Below, piece by piece: positions 1 through 8,794 of a stretch of DNA of 64,000 nucleotides. A program made the translations under genes and the position numbers. The first letter of the stretch is position 1; every line of letters begins with the position of its first letter. Origin of the DNA: Calditrichota bacterium (lineage in GTDB: Bacteria; Calditrichota; Calditrichia; Calditrichales; J004). Where the stretch lies: positions 1 to 64,000 of the forward strand of contig JAJRVW010000052.1 of the NCBI GenBank assembly GCA_024277115.1, given 5' to 3'. Below the pieces are notes generated by a model. The model was given only the letters and a program-made list of their open reading frames with translations, did no database searches and was not told the DNA's origin.

Positions 1-2
1 AT

Positions 3-86
3 TTTAAGTGGGTGGAAAAAAGCGCGTTAAAATTATATGACTTCCCTGAAGCGGATAATAAACTTATAAATTATTTGATGAGATAA
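3..86 (+). CDS. C-terminal end of a gene entering from the left edge (partial)
   Basis: The third forward frame is open from the window edge to a TAA at 84-86 and reads as 27 ordinary residues (FKWVEKSALKLYDFPEADNK, then LINYLMR). The composition is typical of a soluble protein end; the other two forward frames close almost at once. It would converge with the Nif3-family gene on the other strand. Too short to assign a family. The gap to 211 holds no further gene that I can see. Confidence 0.4.
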   Translation, partial: FKWVEKSALKLYDFPEADNKLINYLMR

Positions 87-211
87 GGCAACAAGAGAAT
101 CTAAAATAAAAACCTTTGGGCAGATTATCCTGTTAGAAAACATTGCGATGCTGAGAAGATAACAGGATTCTTCAATCCACCTCTATTCATTTATAATGAT
201 CACACATCATT

Positions 212-964
212 TTATACCGGGTTATGAATATTTATAAATTCAACTTCAATCCCAAACTTTTCCGCAATGTGCCCGCCCAATGCCTGTACACCAAAAACCT
301 CCGTGGCGTGGTGGCCGGCCGCAATAAAATGGATGCCTTCTTCTTTGGCGTAATGATAAATATGCTCACTGGCCTCACCGGTTAAAAACACATCCAGGCC
401 TTGCAACACCGCCTCTTTTATTTCTTTCTGCGCCCCGCCGCTAATAATACCGATAGAATTTATTTTATCCGGGCCAAAGGGCAAAAACAGCGTATCAGGA
501 TTTATTTCCTTTTTTACGAGATCAAATAATACCGTGGCCGATTGGTTCTCCAGTTTGCCGGAGCAGCCAATATATGCGCCCTTATATTCATCAAACGGGC
601 TTACGTCTTTTATGCCCAGTAACTTGGCAATCAACGCATTATTGCCAAATTGTGGATCACCGTCCAACGGCAGGTGATAGCCAAACAGATTGATTTCATT
701 TTCCAAAAGCAATTTAACCCGTTTTTTATAGCCGCCTTTATACAACGGTTTTTCAAAATTCCAAATCAGGCCGTGATGGGTCAATACCGTATCTGCCCCA
801 CGCTTAACAGCTTCCTCAAACAATTCCACGCAGGCGCTGACGCCGGTAACAATTTTCTTTATTTCCGCGCGCCCTTCCACCTGCAAACCGTTGGGGCACA
901 TGTCGTGGTATTTGTCTATTTCAAGCAGGTTATTTAAATATTTTTCGAGGTCTGTTCTGAGCAT
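212..964 (-). CDS. Nif3-like dinuclear metal centre hexameric protein
   Basis: A 250-residue member of the NIF3/YbgI family, cytosolic proteins that form a toroidal hexamer with a two-metal site; the precise reaction is unsettled, with GTP cyclohydrolase I type 2-like annotations common. Family marks are CPNGLQVEG near residue 23, THHG at 62-65 (metal-binding His pair), GYHLPLDGDP in the middle and AAGHHATE near the C-terminus. The length matches the short form without the PII-like insert. It is the last gene in a minus-strand series after DctP (114-bp gap), so co-transcription is possible but not shown. Family call is secure; function is not. Confidence 0.93.
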   Translation of the reverse strand: MLRTDLEKYLNNLLEIDKYHDMCPNGLQVEGRAEIKKIVTGVSACVELFEEAVKRGADTVLTHHGLIWNFEKPLYKGGYKKRVKLLLENEINLFGYHLPLDGDPQFGNNALIAKLLGIKDVSPFDEYKGAYIGCSGKLENQSATVLFDLVKKEINPDTLFLPFGPDKINSIGIISGGAQKEIKEAVLQGLDVFLTGEASEHIYHYAKEEGIHFIAAGHHATEVFGVQALGGHIAEKFGIEVEFINIHNPV

Positions 965-1078
965 AATAATTTATATTTTTAATTGTGATTCTATGTTAAT
1001 ATCTAAGTCAATACTCTGATTTTGGAATACATTGTTGTGTTAATACAAATCGGCACAGTCGATTTACTCCGACAAACA

Positions 1079-2080
1079 TCACTTACTCCGGAATTCTTCC
1101 AAAGCGTGTTCTACATCATCCAGCAATTTTTGGTCATACAGTTCGCCCACTAAACTTTGCCGTGCTTCCTTGCCCAATGTGTCAAACTCGGCCAATAATT
1201 TGGGATCGGTTACAACTGTTTTTTGCATGCCATAATCATACATGGTTTTTTGTGATTTTAGATTGTCTTCCCGGCTAAGCTTGGTCAGTTTCCCAAAATA
1301 TTTCCGGCCCTCTTCTTTCAAAATTCGTTGCTGGTCAGTCGAAAGTTTATCAAATTTTTTCTTTGTGATTAGAATCGCCCCGGTAGAGTTGGCCATCGGA
1401 ATATCTAAAACATATTTCACTTTTGTGAACCATTGTAAAACCACCGCGCCCAATGGGGACGTATAAACACCGTCGATCAAACCGGTTTGCAGGGAAGTAA
1501 GCACATCGGTGATGGAAAGCGGAATCGGGCTCACGTCAAATGCAGAAAATGTAGCGCGCGAAACAGGATCACCTTCCCACATCCACATCTTCACACCGTT
1601 CATTTCCGACTCGGCATTAACAGGCTTATTGGTGTAGATGTACACCCAGCCCACTTCAGCCCAGCCAAGCAGGACGTAGCCTTTTTTTTCAAAACCTGCG
1701 GCAAAACGGTCAAAGAACTTATCCGCAATAAAATCGACTTCTTCTTTACTTTTATACAAAAAGGGTGTGTCCAATATGCGTACTTCCGGTAAAATAACGC
1801 CCAGGCCAACGCCGGTAAAACCGCCACTGTGCAACTGCCCGATGCGCATTTTACGGATCACATCTTTTTCATCGCCTTGTATGCCGCCGGGATAAATTTT
1901 AAAATTGATGCTGCCGTTGGATTTTTCCTTAAGCGACTGGCTAAACTCTTTCATCACATTCATCCAGGTGGAACCTTCCGGGGCGAGAGTGGCAAATTTT
2001 ATTTTAACTTTTTCCTGTGCAAAAACCGCTGTGGTTGCCATAAGTAAAATTATAAGTAAATGGACTATTTTCCGGTTCAT
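1079..2080 (-). CDS. dctP: TRAP transporter substrate-binding protein (DctP/P component)
   Basis: Periplasmic solute receptor of a tripartite ATP-independent transporter, 333 residues. A signal peptide (about 1-21, ending VFAQ) is followed by KFATLAPEGSTWM, typical of DctP receptors, and by the FLYKSKEEVD and GVYTSPLGAVV regions that line the organic-acid site in the family. The start has AGGAGA seven bases upstream. The next gene upstream encodes a TatT T-component lipoprotein, which marks this as a TPAT-type (TRAP with TPR partner) receptor. No DctQ or DctM membrane subunit gene is in the window. Substrate unknown; organic acids are usual. Confidence 0.92.
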   Translation of the reverse strand: MNRKIVHLLIILLMATTAVFAQEKVKIKFATLAPEGSTWMNVMKEFSQSLKEKSNGSINFKIYPGGIQGDEKDVIRKMRIGQLHSGGFTGVGLGVILPEVRILDTPFLYKSKEEVDFIADKFFDRFAAGFEKKGYVLLGWAEVGWVYIYTNKPVNAESEMNGVKMWMWEGDPVSRATFSAFDVSPIPLSITDVLTSLQTGLIDGVYTSPLGAVVLQWFTKVKYVLDIPMANSTGAILITKKKFDKLSTDQQRILKEEGRKYFGKLTKLSREDNLKSQKTMYDYGMQKTVVTDPKLLAEFDTLGKEARQSLVGELYDQKLLDDVEHALEEFRSK

Positions 2081-2151
2081 CTTTTCTCCTGGTTTTTTTA
2101 TTCATTTAAAATTATAAGCACAACTAATGTTGTTATAATGTGAAATTTAGT

Positions 2152-2183
2152 TGTCATGCTGAACTGTTTTTTGGTGAAGCATC
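2152..2183. repeat. GTCATGCTGA...GAAGCATC interspersed element, copy 1
   Basis: Intergenic stretch beginning TGTCATGCTGAAC and ending GTGAAGCATCC. The same two ends recur, in the opposite orientation, at 8930-8964, 15177-15203 and 32094-32128, each time between genes. The ends are partly complementary (GATGCTTC against GAAGCATC-type ends), so each copy can form a loose hairpin. It lies between dctP and the TatT gene and is possibly a small non-autonomous repeat. Confidence 0.5.
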
Positions 2184-2258
2184 CACGGTTTTATTGCACC
2201 GTATTGTATAGATTCGTCAATGAAAATCCTTAGGAGACCAAATAAAGAAATTTACCCC

Positions 2259-3122
2259 TTAAAATAAATCTTCTCTTTGTGCTTTTAACAAGGCGGCCTT
2301 TTTCTTGGCGATTTGATTGAACAGGGCAATCTCCGGTTTGGTTCCCAAATCAAAATCTTCTATTTTTTTAATTAGTTTGTCAAACAAATCTTCATCCAGG
2401 GTTTTAGCCGCATAAAATTTAGACATATACACATAGCTTAATAAAAATTCACCATCGGTTAAATTGATACTTTTATCAAAATTTTCTTTGGCGCGTTCCG
2501 GGTTTCCGCCCAGCATCTTTGGCATCATCCCCGCTATAGAGCCTTTTAAAAGATAAACACCGCCATAAAAAAAGCCGGGGTCGTATTGTTCAATTTTGGT
2601 AATCATTTGTTCAATCAACGGTAAATGGATCAAAGCCGTGGGATCATCCAAAGAAAGGTTTAGTTTCCCTGCCAAAGAAAAATTTGTCCAAAAAAGGGCT
2701 GCAACATCTTCATCTTCAGCCTGTTCAATAGCATTTTCCAATTTCATTTTATTTTCTGCAGACCAGTTCCATACACGGATATTTTCATCCAGCAAAGCCC
2801 GCACACCAAAAACAAAAGCACGGTCATAAAAAAACTTTGCGCGCTGCGGGTCTTCGTCTTCCACAAAACCAAGGGCATAACCGGCATAACCCTGCGCCAA
2901 TAATAACAGCAATTCCTCATTTTCAGGATCGCTTTTCAGCAAGCCTTCCAGCAATTTTAAATTTGCGGCAATGGCCTGCTCTGCTATTTTCAGGTCAGTT
3001 TCCTCATATAAAGCATCAGCGCTAACTTTAAACACGGGAGACATTTGCCCCACAACAAAACGGTTTAAACTGCATGAGGCGAGAAATAAAATCGAAAGTA
3101 AAAGAAATATTTTTAATCGCAT
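2259..3122 (-). CDS. TRAP transporter TatT component family lipoprotein
   Basis: A 287-residue lipoprotein with a signal peptide ending in the lipobox LASC (Cys16), then all-helical TPR-like sequence (ALYEETDLKIAEQAIAANLK, LLLLLAQGYAGYA, RAKFFYDRAF). This is the pattern of TatT, the trimeric periplasmic TPR partner that docks on the TRAP P component (Tp0956 in Treponema). Immediately downstream is the P component gene dctP, as in known TPAT systems. It probably sits on the periplasmic face of the inner or outer membrane and passes ligand to or from DctP. The membrane subunits are missing nearby. Confidence 0.85.
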   Translation of the reverse strand: MRLKIFLLLSILFLASCSLNRFVVGQMSPVFKVSADALYEETDLKIAEQAIAANLKLLEGLLKSDPENEELLLLLAQGYAGYALGFVEDEDPQRAKFFYDRAFVFGVRALLDENIRVWNWSAENKMKLENAIEQAEDEDVAALFWTNFSLAGKLNLSLDDPTALIHLPLIEQMITKIEQYDPGFFYGGVYLLKGSIAGMMPKMLGGNPERAKENFDKSINLTDGEFLLSYVYMSKFYAAKTLDEDLFDKLIKKIEDFDLGTKPEIALFNQIAKKKAALLKAQREDLF

Positions 3123-3160
3123 AAATAATCCATAAAAATTTGAAGTCCCAGAAATTAAAG

Positions 3161-3195
3161 AAACCTTACGAAGGTTCCAAGTCTCCGTAAGGTTT
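3161..3195 (-). terminator. Hairpin downstream of the slipin gene
   Basis: Perfect 10-bp arms AAACCTTACG (3161-3170) and CGTAAGGTTT (3186-3195) around a 15-base loop lie between the slipin stop and the TatT start. On the minus strand the hairpin is followed by CTTTAATTTC, a weak U-run, so it may be a terminator of the nfeD-slipin unit or only a dyad repeat. It resembles the other AACCT/AGGTT hairpins at 22039-22067 and 24883-24979. Confidence 0.45.
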
Positions 3196-3270
3196 TCTAA
3201 AAAGTTAAAAGTTACCCAACCTTAACTTCTCCGATTATACCAAAATCAACACCCCTCTTTCGGGCCCTGT

Positions 3271-4029
3271 TTATTTCTCTGTCATATTTTTAATTTTACT
3301 CAAAAAGGGTGTAAACAGCTCCAGCGGCAATGGGAAAATAGTTGTCGTGTTTTTCTCGGCACCCACCTCGACCAGAGTTTGCAAGAAACGAAGCTGCAAG
3401 GCCGATGGTGACTCATCAATTTTTTTGGCCGCTTCGGTTAATTTACCTGCCGCCTGAAACTCACCCTCCGCCGCGATGATTTTAGCCCGGCGCTCCCTTT
3501 CTGCCTCGGCCTGCTTGGCCATGGCGCGTTTCATTTCTTCGGGCAAATCGATGTGTTTAATTTCTACTAACGAAACCTTTATGCCCCAGGGATCGGAATG
3601 TGTATCAATAATTTTTTGTAGTTGATGGTTGATCCTTTCACGTTCCATCAAAAGTTCATCCAGTTCTACCTGCCCTGCGATACTCCTTAAAGTTGTTTGC
3701 GCCAGTTGCGAGGTGGCAAACAGGAAATTCTCGACATCCACCACCGATTTTGTTGGATTGACAACCCGGAAATAAAGCACCGCATTTATTTGAAGCGAAA
3801 CGTTGTCTTTGGTAATCACATCCTGCGGTGGCACATCCATTACAATGGTCCGCAGGCTAACCTTTACCATTTTATCTACCAGAGGAATTAATAAAATGAT
3901 ACCCGGCCCTTTGGACTCAATAATACGCCCAAGACGAAAAATCACCGCGCGCTCATATTCCTTTAAAACACGTACCGCGCTTACAATAAGCAAAATTAAT
4001 AAGACTAATATTGCAAAATAAAATGGCAT
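3271..4029 (-). CDS. Slipin / SPFH (band 7, stomatin-like) membrane protein
   Basis: A 252-residue stomatin/prohibitin-homology protein. One N-terminal membrane anchor (about 2-18) is followed by the SPFH core: [37 protein letters not shown] and then the helical [16 protein letters not shown] segment that drives oligomerisation. The ATG at 4029 is chosen over the in-frame TTG 12 bases upstream because GGAGG lies six bases before it. It follows the nfeD gene in the same direction (130-bp gap). In known pairs the NfeD protease acts on or with the slipin, and the partners are thought to organise membrane microdomains. Confidence 0.93.
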   Translation of the reverse strand: MPFYFAILVLLILLIVSAVRVLKEYERAVIFRLGRIIESKGPGIILLIPLVDKMVKVSLRTIVMDVPPQDVITKDNVSLQINAVLYFRVVNPTKSVVDVENFLFATSQLAQTTLRSIAGQVELDELLMERERINHQLQKIIDTHSDPWGIKVSLVEIKHIDLPEEMKRAMAKQAEAERERRAKIIAAEGEFQAAGKLTEAAKKIDESPSALQLRFLQTLVEVGAEKNTTTIFPLPLELFTPFLSKIKNMTEK

Positions 4030-4159
4030 TTTAACCTCCAAAATTTATAGATAATTGTATTTTTTCCAACAGATGTAATATAGCCCTATACTGTTGGCGC
4101 CTTATTTTAAGAATGATGCTTGCCGGATAACAACCGGGGAGAACCTGTCCGGAGATTCA

Positions 4160-5449
4160 TTATACCGGCCTGACTTTTATAGTTAAATTCTCACCATTAT
4201 ATTCAACCACTTCAACCGGGCTACCTTTTTTAACCGTTTCATCAGCGCGGGCTGTCCATATTTCGCCATGTACCCGAACGCTGCCTTCAGGATTTAATTT
4301 TTTAGTGACAACGCCCTTTTCGCCGATCAGCCCCTCCCGGCCGGTGGTGGGTTTTGCTTGCTGGGCTTTTAAAGCAAAACCCAGGGCAAACACAAAAAAG
4401 AGGGTGGTAAGCACAACAATACTTGTAATCACCTGCCAGGAAATCTGCAACTCCGGGATGGGCGAATCGACAAGCATTACCAAACCGATTGAAAGGGATA
4501 AAACACCGCCTATGGTTAGGATGCCGTAGCTGGGAACTTTTATTTCCAGCAAAAACATTATCATGGCCACAGCGATTAAAAAGAGGCCGGCATAATTTAT
4601 TGGTAAAACATCCAGGGCGTACCAAGCCAGGATAAGGGAAATACTTCCTGCTACACCAGGGACAATTGTCCCTGGATTATAAAGTTCCAACATAATGCCT
4701 GCCATGCCGATCATCATTAAAACGGCGGCAACTTGGGGGTTTAAAATGGTATCAAATAATTTTTGACGCCAGGTCATTTCCGTGGTAATAATTGTGGCAT
4801 TTTTGGTATGTAAGATTTTTTCCGTTCCATTATCCAGCTTAATTGTTTTTCCATCAAGCACGGCAAGAAGCGAATCAGCAGAAGGGACAATATAATCGAT
4901 CACATTCATTTTTAAAGCTTCCTGCTCGGTAATATTGGCGCTTTCCCGCACAGCCTTTTCCGCCCATTCCGCATTTCTTCCGTGCCGCTCTGCCGCCGCT
5001 TTTATTTTGGCCACGGCATCATTGGTCACTTTGTCCATCATTATATCGGTCGTGGTGGAATCCATTTTATTTTCCCCACCACCAAAAACAGGATGGGCCG
5101 AACCAATATTTGTGGACGGCGCCATCGCGGCAATGTGCGCCGCATAGGTAATATAAACCCCGGCCGACCCGGCACGTGAACCGGAGGGCGAAACATAAAC
5201 GGCAACAGGCACCGTGGCGTTTTGGATATCCTTCATAATATTATGCATGGATTCCATTAATCCGCCCGGTGTATCCAATTCGATAATCAACAGTTGGGCA
5301 TTGGCTTTTTCGGCCTCAATAATTGCGTTTTCGATGTATTCTTTTGCAATCGGGTTAATAACGCCATTAATAATAATTCTGTGGACTTCAGTTCCAGCAA
5401 ATACATGCAGGACAAATAAAAGGGAGATGGCTAAAACGAGTCTTTTCAT
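4160..5449 (-). CDS. nfeD: NfeD-family membrane-bound serine protease (ClpP class)
   Basis: About 429 residues. A signal peptide (1-19) leads into a ClpP/SppA-like protease domain with LDTPGG (59-63) and the nucleophile context SRAGSAGVYI (Ser95), followed by four or five membrane helices (roughly 245-370). It ends in an OB-fold NfeD domain beginning EGLIGEKGVV. This is the long, protease-containing NfeD type. The open frame extends 20 codons further, but I start at 5449 because MKRLVLAISLLFVLHVFAG is a clean signal peptide and GGA lies nearby. It pairs with the slipin gene just downstream; divergent from the MutS-like gene. Confidence 0.92.
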   Translation of the reverse strand: MKRLVLAISLLFVLHVFAGTEVHRIIINGVINPIAKEYIENAIIEAEKANAQLLIIELDTPGGLMESMHNIMKDIQNATVPVAVYVSPSGSRAGSAGVYITYAAHIAAMAPSTNIGSAHPVFGGGENKMDSTTTDIMMDKVTNDAVAKIKAAAERHGRNAEWAEKAVRESANITEQEALKMNVIDYIVPSADSLLAVLDGKTIKLDNGTEKILHTKNATIITTEMTWRQKLFDTILNPQVAAVLMMIGMAGIMLELYNPGTIVPGVAGSISLILAWYALDVLPINYAGLFLIAVAMIMFLLEIKVPSYGILTIGGVLSLSIGLVMLVDSPIPELQISWQVITSIVVLTTLFFVFALGFALKAQQAKPTTGREGLIGEKGVVTKKLNPEGSVRVHGEIWTARADETVKKGSPVEVVEYNGENLTIKVRPV

Positions 5450-5658
5450 AGTTTTATCCAATGTGGTTGTGGGATAAAAGAATGTAGATTGGGTGGCATT
5501 TAAAGTCAAGGTTTTTAGCCTGTCTGAACACAGGGCGTGGAAGGTTTGCAGAACAAAGAAGGTTACGTAAAAGTAAAATCTTATTGTATTTTTTTAGATA
5601 AAAATCTGTACATTACAAGTAACCCAAACATTTAACTAAAAAACCAAATCAAAAAAAT

Positions 5659-7479
5659 ATGGAACGTGACACGCTACTAAAACGGCAAATTAACCGTTTA
5701 TCCGAAACAGAAAAAATATATAAAAAGATCAGCCAAAACTATTCCTGGGTACGGCTTGCTTCGGTGCTTGCAGCTATTGTGATTGGTATGTTTGCCATTT
5801 TCCAGAAAAGTAACCTGCTTGCCGCATCGGCCATCGCAGTTGTATTTTTTGTATTTGGCGGCCTTACAATTTTTCATGCGCGGGTAAAAAAAACGCTAAT
5901 AAATTTTGCAAAACTTATTTCCATTTATAGGCAACACCAGGCACGATTAAACCTGAATTGGGACAAACTACCGGAAAATAAAACAACATTCCCGGAAAGC
6001 CATCCTTATGGATTTGACCTTGACATTTATGGCCCTTTTTCACTGCAACGCCTGCTCGACCAATGCACAACAGTTCAGGGCAGTAAAATCCTGGAAAACT
6101 GGCTTTTGAAACCGGAGCTTGATCCAACAAAAATAATTGATCGGCAAAAAAAGGTTAAAGAGCTTTCTGGCCTCTCCCTGTTCCGCAACAAATTATTACG
6201 GCTCGACAGCGCGGGGCCCGTTGATAAAACGGATACCAGGCAAATTTTAAGTTGGCTAAAAAACATGAAGCTGCAAACAAAAGGGTGGCTCCCAATTGTC
6301 CTTTCAACTTTGGCAATAACAAATATTGTGCTGTTTTTCCTTCATCAAAATGCACTGATCGGCCCTCTCTGGTATTTTTCTTTTACGGCTTATGTTTTAA
6401 TCCATTTAGCCGCCCAGATGAATATAAACCGGTTTTTCTCTGAAGCAATCGAACTGGCAGAAGACTTAAGGCGCATATTTAAAATATTTAAATACATAGA
6501 ATATTTTTCATTTTCACAGGCGCGGCAACTACAGGAAATATTAAAACCAATCCAGCAAAAAGAGAGTAAACCGTCAACCCTTTTTAAAATGTTAAACCGC
6601 AATATTGCAATGATCGGCCTCCGCATGAATCCAGTAATGGCCATTATTCTCAATATTTTTCTTACCTGGGATTATCTTGTTGCATTCCGATTAAAAAAAG
6701 TCACAAACTCTTTGCAAAATAGCGCGCCAGCGTGGTTTGAAGCCTGGCACGAAATCGATGCGCTTTCTGCTCTGGCGCAGTTTTACTGGCTTAACCCGTC
6801 GTATGTTTTTCCGGAAATAAGGGAATCAAATACAAATTTATATTTTGAAGCAAAACAATTGGGGCACCCGTTAATCGCGCAGCATATCCGCAAGAGAAAT
6901 GATTTTAATATCAATCCGGAGAACCAGGTAAATATTATCACAGGTTCAAATATGTCCGGTAAAAGTACCTTCCTGCGTACCATCGGGATAAACCTGACCC
7001 TTTCCTATGCCGGCGCGCCCGTCTGTGCGGAACACTTAAATACACGCCTTTTTAAGCTCCATTCGTGTATCCGCATAAATGATTCGCTTTCTGAAGGCCT
7101 CTCCTATTTTTATGCCGAAGTGCGGCGGCTAAAAGAAATATTGGAGGATGTCAAAAACAATCAAACAACACCGGTCCTATTTTTAATTGATGAGATTTTT
7201 AAAGGAACCAATAACAAGGAACGGCTTATTGGCAGCCTCGCCTATATAAAAGAGCTGGCATTAAAAAAAGGCATCGGGCTGGTTTCCACACACGACCTCG
7301 AACTTGTGATGTTGCAAGAGGAAGTGGAAAACTTAAAAAATTTCCATTTCCGGGAAGATATAAAAGAGGGTAAAATGGTTTTTGATTATCAGCTACGGCC
7401 CGGCCCATCGCCAACTACAAATGCTTTAAAAATAATGGAACTGGAGGGGTTACCCATTCAAGTGAAGAGTGGAGAGTGA
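5659..7479 (+). CDS. Membrane-anchored MutS-related ATPase
   Basis: 606 residues. The C-terminus is a MutS domain V ATPase: P-loop TGSNMSGKST near 429-438, the SLSEGLSYFYAEV loop, Walker B VLFLIDEIFKGTNN near 506, and STHDLEL. The N-terminus lacks the mismatch-reading domain I and instead has two hydrophobic hairpins, about residues 32-72 and about 209-252. A DNA-clamp-like helical core lies between them and the ATPase. Such proteins are common in Bacteroidetes relatives and are annotated as mismatch repair proteins, but the missing mismatch domain and the membrane segments make classical repair unlikely. No clear ribosome-binding site precedes the ATG. The stop codon lies inside a heptamer repeat. 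Confidence 0.9.
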   Translation: MERDTLLKRQINRLSETEKIYKKISQNYSWVRLASVLAAIVIGMFAIFQKSNLLAASAIAVVFFVFGGLTIFHARVKKTLINFAKLISIYRQHQARLNLNWDKLPENKTTFPESHPYGFDLDIYGPFSLQRLLDQCTTVQGSKILENWLLKPELDPTKIIDRQKKVKELSGLSLFRNKLLRLDSAGPVDKTDTRQILSWLKNMKLQTKGWLPIVLSTLAITNIVLFFLHQNALIGPLWYFSFTAYVLIHLAAQMNINRFFSEAIELAEDLRRIFKIFKYIEYFSFSQARQLQEILKPIQQKESKPSTLFKMLNRNIAMIGLRMNPVMAIILNIFLTWDYLVAFRLKKVTNSLQNSAPAWFEAWHEIDALSALAQFYWLNPSYVFPEIRESNTNLYFEAKQLGHPLIAQHIRKRNDFNINPENQVNIITGSNMSGKSTFLRTIGINLTLSYAGAPVCAEHLNTRLFKLHSCIRINDSLSEGLSYFYAEVRRLKEILEDVKNNQTTPVLFLIDEIFKGTNNKERLIGSLAYIKELALKKGIGLVSTHDLELVMLQEEVENLKNFHFREDIKEGKMVFDYQLRPGPSPTTNALKIMELEGLPIQVKSGE

Positions 7480-7508
7480 AGAGTGAAGAGTGAAGAGTGA
7501 AGAGTGAA
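7474..7508. repeat. Tandem heptamer GAGTGAA x5 over the stop codon of the MutS-like gene
   Basis: Five perfect head-to-tail copies of GAGTGAA run from 7474 to 7508, preceded by degenerate copies from about 7461. The gene's TGA stop (7477-7479) is inside the first perfect copy. The unit is not a multiple of three in total effect, so changes in copy number would shift the frame only if they happened before the stop. Confidence 0.85.
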
Positions 7509-7532
7509 AATTAGTTAAAAAAATGTACCAAA

Positions 7533-7733
7533 TTAAACAATAGCTAAGTCATTAAACAACTTCTTTGAAACCAAGGCAATTTCATCAACGGCTTTTTCAA
7601 AGGCTGCTTCATTTTTTCTTGATGGTTTGCGGTAGCCACTGATTTTACGAACAAATTGCAAGGCTGCATCCTGCAATTCCTGCTCAGTTGGATTGCGATC
7701 CTCAAAACGTAATTTCTTTATATTTCTGCACAT
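7533..7733 (-). CDS. DUF2277 family small protein
   Basis: A 66-residue protein beginning MCRNIKKLRFEDRNPTEQEL and continuing LQFVRKISGYRKPS and NEAAFEKAVDEIA. This is the full-length pattern of DUF2277, a small cytosolic family of unknown function with a strictly conserved MCRNIK start. It converges on the MutS-like gene, 53 bp apart. Confidence 0.88.
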   Translation of the reverse strand: MCRNIKKLRFEDRNPTEQELQDAALQFVRKISGYRKPSRKNEAAFEKAVDEIALVSKKLFNDLAIV

Positions 7734-7825
7734 ATTTTTTCCAATAAATTTTATTAATTATACCCATTATGCGAATTAGCCAGAATAGAAACAAAATAAT
7801 TTCAATTAAATTCTTACAACAGGCC

Positions 7826-7918
7826 GCTCCGATGGAGCTTATTTTAAACCATTGGGATTATCATACTACTACAAATAAACTGTCCTTACAGGACTAAATA
7901 AAAAATTCCAATAGGAAT
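7826..7918. repeat. Cluster of three short hairpins (interspersed repeat type)
   Basis: Three compact palindromes stand in a row in the AT-rich gap between the DUF2277 and SDR genes: GCTCC-GAT-GGAGC (7826-7838), GTCCT-TAC-AGGAC (7882-7894) and ATTCC-AATA-GGAAT (7905-7918). Each has 5-bp arms and a 3-4 base loop. The spacers share ACTACAAATA/CTATTTGTAG-like words (7868-7878, 7921-7931), and TTACTACACAAAT follows at 7950. This arrangement resembles a hairpin-plus-spacer repeat that I recall from other FCB-group intergenic regions. The rest of 7734-8005 shows nothing coding. Confidence 0.6.
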
Positions 7919-8005
7919 GGCCTATTTGTAGAAAAAATAGATTTCTATGTTACTACACAAATCGTATTGCCCCAAATTTTCAATTATCAATCAACAATAA
8001 TCAAT

Positions 8006-8794
8006 CTAAAGCGTTCCCGCGTACAACCCACCATCTACCGAGATAGTTGTACCGGACATATAACCCGCCTTGCCCGATGCCAAAAATGTAATCAGCGCCG
8101 CTAAATCCTCCGGCTCACCAATCCGGCCAACCGGAATATTCTGGCTCCATTCATTAAGAACATCTTCCCTTTTTTGTCCTTGCTCCACTCTATTATCAAT
8201 AATTCGTTCCAGCCCATCCGTTAAATGGTAACCCGGCGCCACATTATGTACCGTAATCCCATATTGCCCTAACTCTCGTGACAACGTTTTTGCCAAACCA
8301 ACCACGGCAAGGCGAATAGAATTGGAATAGACCAGACTTTCGATGGGCGCTTTTACCGATGATGAAGTGATGTTAATAATCCTGCCCCAATTATTTTGTT
8401 TTAGAAAAGGCAAAGCCGCCTTTACAGCACGTACAACACTCATAAAAGTTAAATTATACCATTTCAACCATTCATCATCCTGTGATTGTTCAAAAGTTGC
8501 CACAAGCGGGCCACCGGCATTATTGACCAGAATATCAATCGTGCCCCATCGGTCTACCACATTTTTTATAAACCGGTCAATGTCCTCCTTCTTTCCCACA
8601 TCAACCGCCCTGCCTAAAACAGCCGAACCGCTTATGGCTTCAATTTCCCCTGCAACCCGTTCAATTTTTTTCGCATCCCGGGAACAAATTGCCACCCGGC
8701 ACCCTTCTTTTGCCAAAGCTAACGCGGCAGCCTTGCCAAGCCCTTTGCTTGCCGCAAAGACAATCGCCACTTTGTTTTTAATTTCTAAATCCAT
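8006..8794 (-). CDS. SDR family oxidoreductase with atypical active site
   Basis: A 262-residue Rossmann-fold short-chain dehydrogenase/reductase. The cofactor loop is ASKGLGKA, followed by NNAGGP, the NITSSS strand and the C-terminal YMSGTTISVDGG. Where the family has YxxxK, this protein reads SNSIR: aligned on the following VVGLAKTLSREL helix, Ser replaces Tyr and Arg replaces Lys. A subfamily with an LxLSNxxR motif is known, so the change is probably an inherited trait and not damage. The start has GAGGGA upstream. The substrate is unknown, and catalytic competence as a dehydrogenase is doubtful. Divergent from the AtuA-like gene across 400 bp. Confidence 0.9.
   Translation of the reverse strand: MDLEIKNKVAIVFAASKGLGKAAALALAKEGCRVAICSRDAKKIERVAGEIEAISGSAVLGRAVDVGKKEDIDRFIKNVVDRWGTIDILVNNAGGPLVATFEQSQDDEWLKWYNLTFMSVVRAVKAALPFLKQNNWGRIINITSSSVKAPIESLVYSNSIRLAVVGLAKTLSRELGQYGITVHNVAPGYHLTDGLERIIDNRVEQGQKREDVLNEWSQNIPVGRIGEPEDLAALITFLASGKAGYMSGTTISVDGGLYAGTL

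Noticed and set aside
7474-7508. CRISPR-like array
   Set aside because: Units of seven bases without spacers; a plain tandem repeat.
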